This document shows positions 32,548-36,965 of a stretch of 36,965 nucleotides of DNA, piece after piece (position 1 is the first letter of the stretch; each line of letters starts with the position of its first letter). Source of the stretch: Verrucomicrobiota bacterium (GTDB lineage: Bacteria > Verrucomicrobiota > Kiritimatiellia > RFP12 > UBA1067). Under the pieces are notes generated by a model. That model was not told the origin of the DNA. It searched no databases and saw only the letters and a program-made list of their open reading frames with translations. Position numbers and translations under genes: made by a program. The stretch is from positions 1 to 36,965 of the forward strand of contig JAKJGY010000024.1 of the NCBI GenBank assembly GCA_022704145.1, in the 5' to 3' direction.

Positions 32548-34223
32548 GGTCGCGTGCGGAGATGTGGCGGGCGCTGAAGGCCGACCCGGCCTGCGATGTG
32601 CTGATCCTCGGCGGCGGCGTCAACGGCGCCGGCCTGCTGCGGGAGCTGGCGCTGCAGGGGCTGCGCGGCGTGCTCGCGGACCGGGACGACTACGCGGCGG
32701 GCGCCAGCTCGAAGTCGTCGCGCATGATCCACGGCGGGTTGCGCTACCTCGAGAACGCGGAGTTCCGGCTGGTCGCGGAGTCGGTTCACGAGCGCAACCA
32801 ACTGCTGCGTTACGCGCCGCATTATGTGGCCCCTTTGCGCACGACCATCCCGATCACGGCCTGGCTCGACGGGCTGCTCAAGGCGCCGCTGCTCTTCTGC
32901 GGCCTGCCGGTCAAGCCCGGCGGCCGCGGCGCCGCCATCGTCAAGCTCGGCCTGACCTTCTACGACATCCTCACGGGCAGGTCGCGCCAGACGCCGCGCC
33001 ACTTCTTCCTCGGACGGCGGCGCTCGTTCGCGGAGGTGCCCGGTCTGAAGCCCGACCTGGTCTGCACGGCCACCTACTGGGACGCCTGGATCAGCCAGCC
33101 CGAGCGCCTGTGCGTCGACCTGATACAGGACGCCTGCCGCGCCCAGCCCGCCTGCGCGGCCCTGAACTACGTGGTGCCGGAGCGGGACGGCGCCGACGCG
33201 GTGCGGCTGCGTGACCGTCACACCGGCGAGTCGCTTGCGCTCCGGCCGCGCGCCGTGGTCAACGCCACCGGCGCGTGGGTGGATCTCGCCAACCGTTCGC
33301 TGGGCATCGAGACGCGCCTCATGGGCGGCACCAAGGGCTCGCACCTGGTGATCGACAACGCGGAGCTGTACGCCGCGCTGGGCGACCGCATGATCTACTA
33401 CGAGCACGTCGACGGCCGCATCTGCATCACCTTCCGCTTCCTGGACAAGGTGATCATGGGCTCCACCGACATCCGCGTCGAGAACCCCGACGACGCGGCC
33501 TGTGACGACGCGGAGATCGACTACATGATGGCCACGCTGCGCGGCGTCTTCCCGTCGCTCCGCCTGTCGAAGGACGACATCGTGCATATCTTCTGCGGGG
33601 TGCGGCCGCTGATGTCCGCACGCGCCAGCACGACAGGCAGGGTGCCGCGCGCGCACACGCTCGCGGTTCATGAGCCTGACGCCGCGCGCGCCTTTCCGGT
33701 CTACAGCATGGTGGGCGGCAAGCTGACCACCTTCCGCGCCTTTGCGGAGCAGACGGCCGACCGGGTGCTGGAGCGGCTCGGACACGCGCGGCACGTCTCG
33801 ACCCGCGACCGCGACTATCCGGGCGCCGAGGCCTACCCGCGGGGCGAGGAGGCGCGGCGGGCGTGGGTCGGCCGCGTGGCGGCCGGGAGCGGGCTGCCGG
33901 CCGCGCGGGTGGAGGCTTTGCTGGCGCGCTACGGGACGGCGGCCGAGGCGCTCGCGCGGCGGCCCGACCCGGCGTGGCGCGAGCCGCTGCGCGAGCTGCC
34001 CGACTATACGGTGGGCGAGGTCCGGTGGATCGCCGAGAACGAGCAGGTGCTGCACCTTTCCGACCTGGTGCGGCGTCGCAGCGTGATCACGCTGCTGGGG
34101 CGGGCCACGGCGCCGGCGTTGCGCGAGCTGGCGGAGGCGGTCGGCGGCGCGCTGGGCTGGGACGCCGCGCGGCAGGCGGAGGAGGCGGCGCTGGCGCTGG
34201 CGGAAGCGGGAGGTCGGAAATGA
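32544..34223 (+). CDS. FAD-dependent glycerol-3-phosphate dehydrogenase family protein (GlpD/GlpA-like)
   Basis: The 559-residue flavoprotein belongs to the GlpD/GlpA family, which oxidises glycerol 3-phosphate to dihydroxyacetone phosphate and delivers electrons to quinones at the membrane face. It has the FAD loop VLILGGGVNGAG near residue 20, the family signature SSKSSRMIHGGLRYLE, VNATGAWVD, GGTKGSHLVID, RICITFRFLDKVIMGSTD, and the closing VYSMVGGKLTTFRAFAEQTAD. A C-terminal helical domain of the DAO_C type follows (about 430-550). EryB, the erythritol-phosphate dehydrogenase, is in the same family, so the sugar phosphate is not certain. It overlaps gldA and the URO-D gene by four bases each, so the three are one translational unit. 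Confidence 0.9.
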   Translation: MRSRAEMWRALKADPACDVLILGGGVNGAGLLRELALQGLRGVLADRDDYAAGASSKSSRMIHGGLRYLENAEFRLVAESVHERNQLLRYAPHYVAPLRTTIPITAWLDGLLKAPLLFCGLPVKPGGRGAAIVKLGLTFYDILTGRSRQTPRHFFLGRRRSFAEVPGLKPDLVCTATYWDAWISQPERLCVDLIQDACRAQPACAALNYVVPERDGADAVRLRDRHTGESLALRPRAVVNATGAWVDLANRSLGIETRLMGGTKGSHLVIDNAELYAALGDRMIYYEHVDGRICITFRFLDKVIMGSTDIRVENPDDAACDDAEIDYMMATLRGVFPSLRLSKDDIVHIFCGVRPLMSARASTTGRVPRAHTLAVHEPDAARAFPVYSMVGGKLTTFRAFAEQTADRVLERLGHARHVSTRDRDYPGAEAYPRGEEARRAWVGRVAAGSGLPAARVEALLARYGTAAEALARRPDPAWREPLRELPDYTVGEVRWIAENEQVLHLSDLVRRRSVITLLGRATAPALRELAEAVGGALGWDAARQAEEAALALAEAGGRK

Positions 34224-35299
34224 GCGGTCGGGCGGAGATGACGTCGGCGGAGCGGGTGATGACGGTGTTGCGGCGCGGCGAGCCCGACCGCATCCCGCAC
34301 TTCGAATGGATCATTGACAGGAAGGTCCGGCACGCCCTCTGCCCCGGCGCCTCGACCGAGGAGTTCACCGTGCGCATGGGGCTGGACGCCCTGCTGACCG
34401 CGCCCGACTTCCGCACGGAGCAGGTGGCGCCGAACCGCTTCCGTAACGAATGGGGCGTGGTGGTCGAGCGTGGCGAGGAGCAGCACTCGACCGTGGTGCA
34501 GCCGGTGATCCAGACGCTGGAGGACTTCGCGGCCTACCGGCCGCCCGACCCGTTCGCGCCGGGGCGCTTCGACAGCCTCAAGAAGCTGGTCGCGAAGTAC
34601 AAGGGACGCTACGCGATCGGCGTGCACCTCAACGACGTGCTCTCGATCCCGCGCAACCTGATGGGCTTCCAGGAGCTGATGATGGCCTTCTGCCTTGAGC
34701 CGGAGCTGGTCGCTAAGCTGGCGGAGATGTCGGTGGACCTCAACATCCAGCTCGCGCGCGAGGCGGCGCGCTGCGGCGCGGACTTCGTCTTCACCGGCGA
34801 CGACTACTCGTCGGGGCAGGCGCCGTTCATGTCGCCCGAGACCTTCCGCGAGCTGCTCTACCCCGGCCTCAAGCGCGTGGTGCGGGGCTTTCACGACGCC
34901 GGCCTGCCTGCGATCAAGCACACCGACGGCAACGTGATGCCGCTGATGGACATGCTCGTGGACGCGGGCTTCGACTGCCTCGACCCGATCGACCCGCTGG
35001 GCGGCATGGACATGGCGCGCATGAAGCGTGAGTACAGCGGCTGTTTCGCGCTCAAGGGCAACGTCAACTGCGCGACGACGCTCGTCGACGGTACGGCCGA
35101 GGAGGTCGTGCGCGAGACGCTGGGCGTGATCCGCGCGGCGGCCGAGGGCGGCGGGCTGATCGTCTCGTCCAGCAACAGCATCCACTCGTCGGTCGCGCCG
35201 CTGAACTATCTGGCCATGCTCAGCACGGTCAGGGCCTACGGCCGCTACCCGATCCGGCTGGATTTCGACGCGTCGGGCGCGGGCGAGGCGTTTACTTAG
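34220..35299 (+). CDS. Uroporphyrinogen-decarboxylase superfamily protein (not HemE)
   Basis: The 359-residue protein is a URO-D-fold TIM barrel of the broad family that also includes corrinoid methyltransferases such as MtaA. Visible blocks are MTSAERVMTVLRRGEPDRIPHFEW, the FTGDDYSSGQAPFMSPETFRELLYPGLKRVV segment, AIKHTDGNVMPLMDMLVDAGFDCLDPIDPLGGMDMARMKREY and ALKGNVNCATTLVDGTAEEV. The H-x-C zinc pair of MtaA-type enzymes appears as HTD, so it is not a standard methylcobamide methyltransferase. The arginine-rich substrate loop of HemE is also missing. Genes of this subtype often sit among sugar and polyol catabolism genes and their reaction is unknown. ATG 34220 overlaps the preceding stop in ATGA, with GGAGG about five bases upstream. 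Confidence 0.85.
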   Translation: MSGRAEMTSAERVMTVLRRGEPDRIPHFEWIIDRKVRHALCPGASTEEFTVRMGLDALLTAPDFRTEQVAPNRFRNEWGVVVERGEEQHSTVVQPVIQTLEDFAAYRPPDPFAPGRFDSLKKLVAKYKGRYAIGVHLNDVLSIPRNLMGFQELMMAFCLEPELVAKLAEMSVDLNIQLAREAARCGADFVFTGDDYSSGQAPFMSPETFRELLYPGLKRVVRGFHDAGLPAIKHTDGNVMPLMDMLVDAGFDCLDPIDPLGGMDMARMKREYSGCFALKGNVNCATTLVDGTAEEVVRETLGVIRAAAEGGGLIVSSSNSIHSSVAPLNYLAMLSTVRAYGRYPIRLDFDASGAGEAFT

Positions 35300-35339
35300 G
35301 TGCCTTACAAACGAACAACACTGATTAATGACAAGTTGT

Positions 35340-35435
35340 TTTGGAATGATGGAATACTGGGATGATGGAAGATCAATGCGAAGGCACGCGATTTAACACC
35401 ATCATTCCACCCTTCCAACACTCCAACATTCCAAT
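35340..35435. repeat. AT-rich imperfect inverted repeat between URO-D and FGGY genes
   Basis: The 175-base gap holds a stretch much richer in A and T than its surroundings. TTGGAATGATGGAAT (35341-35355), continuing through a second GATGATGGAA, faces ACCATCATTCCACCC (35398-35412) and ACTCCAACATTCCAA (35420-35434) in inverted orientation. Short TGGAATG-type words recur on both arms. The layout fits an intergenic repeat element or a long mRNA hairpin between two genes of one cluster. Confidence 0.6.
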
Positions 35436-35442
35436 TGGGTTG

Positions 35443-35457
35443 CGGGCTCCACCCGCA
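35443..35457 (+). promoter_or_regulatory. Small GC hairpin just before the FGGY ribosome site
   Basis: GCGGG-CTCCA-CCCGC can form a five-pair stem ending about two bases before the AGGAGGGG ribosome site of the FGGY gene. It could modulate initiation, but such short GC stems are common in this DNA. Confidence 0.25.
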
Positions 35458-35474
35458 TGAGGAGGGGTGACGCC

Positions 35475-36965
35475 ATGAGCTACCTGCTGGGGATCGATGT
35501 CGGCTCGACGAACCTGAAGGCGGTGCTGTTCGACACGGGCGGGCGTCTGGTGGCGAAGCGCGAGACCCCGACCGAATGCGCGCGGCCCGACCCGGCGCAT
35601 CCCGACTGGGCCGTGTGGCGGCCCGAGCAGATCTGGGGCGGCGTGGCGGAGTGCGTGCGCGGCGCGCTGGCGGCGGCCGGCGGCGGCGAGGTGCTCGGCG
35701 TCTGCGTGACCGGCATGGGCATGGACGGCGTGCCGGTCGACCGGAGCGGGAGGTGGCTCTACCCCTTTATCAGTTGGCACTGCCCGCGCACCGCGCCGCA
35801 GCAGGCGTGGTGGCTGTCGCATATTGATGCGGACGAGCAGTTCGCGCGCGGCGGCAACCAGGTGTGGACGTTCAACACGGCGCTGCGCCTGCTCTGGATG
35901 CGCGAGCACGAGCCGCAGATTCTAGAGCGGACGCACAAGTGGCTGCTGATCGAGGATTTCGTCAACTTCATGCTGTGCGGCGAGCTGGCCACGGACTACA
36001 GCATGGCCTCGACCACGCTGCTCTTCGACCAGCGCGAGCGGCGCTGGAACGACGAGTTCCTCGCGCGCGCCGGCCTTGACCGCGCGCTGCTCTGCGACCC
36101 GCATCCCGCCGGCACGCCGCTCGGCCGCGTGCACGCCGCGGCGGCCGAGGCCACGGGGCTTAAGCCCGGCACGCCGGTGGTGCTGGGCGGCCACGACTAC
36201 TGCTGCGGCTGCCTGCCTACGGGCGCGTTCGATCCCGGCGTGCTGCTCGACGTGCTGGGCACCTGGGAGATGGTGGTCGGCGCGCTGCGCGAGCCGGTGC
36301 TCACGCCCGAGGTCCGGCGCATGGGGGTGCTGGTGGACTCGCACGTGGCGCGCGGCCGTTACGCGGTGATGGGCGCGACCGTGGCGGCGGACATGCTCGA
36401 GTGGTTCAAGCGCGAGGTCGGCCTGCCTGCGGCGGGCGAGGCGGGCGGCTCCGAGTGGGCGCGGCTGGTCGAGCTGGGCGCGCGCTCGCCTGCGGGCAGC
36501 AACGGCGTCTGTTTCCTGCCGCACATGTCCGGCAGCTTCTGTCCGGTCCTCGACCCCGCCTCGGCCGGCGCCTTTGTCGGACTGCGCAGCTTCGCTCAGC
36601 GCGGCGACCTGTTCCGCGCGATCGTGGAGGGCCTCAACTACCAGTTCCTGGACATTGTGCGCGGCTTCGAGCGCGGGCTCGGGCTGGCGAACGACCGGAT
36701 CGTGGCGATCGGCGGCCCGACCAAGAACCGGCTCTGGATGCAGGTCAAGGCGGACGTGGCCGGGCTGGCGGTGGAGGTGCCCGACCTGGACGAGGCCGTG
36801 CCGCTCGGCGCGGCGCTCCTGGCGGGCATCGGCACCGGCGTCTACCGCGACGAGCGCGAGGCCTTCGGGCGCGTCTGGCGCCGCGGCGCGACCTACGAGC
36901 CCGACCCGGCGGCGCAGCAGCGGTACGGCGAACTCTACGCGCGCTACCGCACGCTCTATCCGGCG
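35475..36965 (+). CDS. FGGY-family carbohydrate kinase, 3' end beyond the window
   Basis: The frame is open for 497 codons from ATG 35475 to the window end. FGGY kinases are usually about 500 residues, so only the last few residues and stop are missing. The first domain starts YLLGIDVGSTNLKAVLFD (phosphate loop) with WAVWRPEQIW and VTGMGMDGVPVD. The second has GGHDYCCGCLPTGAF, LDVLGTWEM, FLPHMSGSFCPVLDP, GAFVGLRS, EGLNYQFLDI and the ATP-site IVAIGGPTKNRLWMQVKADVAG with VPLGAALLAG. AGGAGGGG lies seven bases before the ATG. Its substrate could be glycerol, erythritol or another polyol or ketose; the GlpD-like dehydrogenase in the same cluster suggests a polyol whose phosphate is then oxidised (inference). 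Confidence 0.9.
   Translation, partial: MSYLLGIDVGSTNLKAVLFDTGGRLVAKRETPTECARPDPAHPDWAVWRPEQIWGGVAECVRGALAAAGGGEVLGVCVTGMGMDGVPVDRSGRWLYPFISWHCPRTAPQQAWWLSHIDADEQFARGGNQVWTFNTALRLLWMREHEPQILERTHKWLLIEDFVNFMLCGELATDYSMASTTLLFDQRERRWNDEFLARAGLDRALLCDPHPAGTPLGRVHAAAAEATGLKPGTPVVLGGHDYCCGCLPTGAFDPGVLLDVLGTWEMVVGALREPVLTPEVRRMGVLVDSHVARGRYAVMGATVAADMLEWFKREVGLPAAGEAGGSEWARLVELGARSPAGSNGVCFLPHMSGSFCPVLDPASAGAFVGLRSFAQRGDLFRAIVEGLNYQFLDIVRGFERGLGLANDRIVAIGGPTKNRLWMQVKADVAGLAVEVPDLDEAVPLGAALLAGIGTGVYRDEREAFGRVWRRGATYEPDPAAQQRYGELYARYRTLYPA

Noticed and set aside
32055..34055. 666-codon minus-strand open frame opposite gldA and the GlpD-like gene
   Set aside because: No protein-like motifs; the opposite strand carries conserved enzymes with coupled starts and stops.
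34220..35299. Uroporphyrinogen decarboxylase HemE of haem synthesis
   Set aside because: The Arg-rich substrate motif of HemE is absent, and the context is polyol catabolism.

Overview
The window looks like part of a high-GC bacterial chromosome from the PVC superphylum, probably a Kiritimatiellota, Lentisphaerota or Verrucomicrobiota relative. This placement is inference. It rests on three things: a planctomycete/verrucomicrobial-type ECF sigma factor paired with Ser/Thr kinases, secreted sulfatase and FAD-oxidoreductase genes beside carbohydrate-degrading enzymes, and the very GC-rich codon use. No rRNA, tRNA or CRISPR array was seen.

Region 1 (1-5302) is a tightly packed plus-strand run of nucleotide and cofactor genes: the end of pyrK, pyrD, a GYF-domain membrane protein, an adenosine-deaminase-family enzyme and the bifunctional NAD(P)H-hydrate repair enzyme. 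Region 2 (5299-14745) holds exported catabolic proteins: a peptide-type ABC solute-binding protein on the minus strand, then two tandem exported double-Rossmann FAD oxidoreductases and a sulfatase on the plus strand.

Region 3 (about 14746-27300) is an accessory island with visibly lower GC in parts and several signs of turnover. It starts with a decayed sigma-gene fragment, then an ECF-like sigma factor and a Ser/Thr kinase with seven near-identical 141-bp TPR units. Defence-type genes follow: AbiH, an overlapping three-gene operon (DUF3791, ART-like DUF3990, and a DUF3791-like/DUF2971 fusion), and an AbiEi antitoxin whose toxin partner is reduced to 29 codons. The island ends with an FHA-zinc-ribbon-kinase, a PP2C phosphatase and a two-domain Clp unfoldase, an arrangement recalling the phospho-control module of type VI secretion but without any secretion structural genes here. 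Repeated intergenic motifs link the sigma, kinase and phosphatase genes.

Region 4 (27319-36965) returns to catabolism. A secreted glycoside hydrolase with a carbohydrate-binding module nested inside its barrel and a lipoprotein-like nucleoside hydrolase lie on the minus strand. Divergent to them is a plus-strand polyol-type cluster: glycerol-dehydrogenase-like GldA, FAD glycerol-3-phosphate-dehydrogenase-like, a URO-D superfamily protein, and an FGGY kinase cut by the window end.

The most interesting candidates for undescribed systems are the DUF3791/DUF3990/DUF2971 operon and the sigma-kinase-phosphatase-unfoldase assembly of region 3. The functional links proposed there are inference from domain content and gene order.
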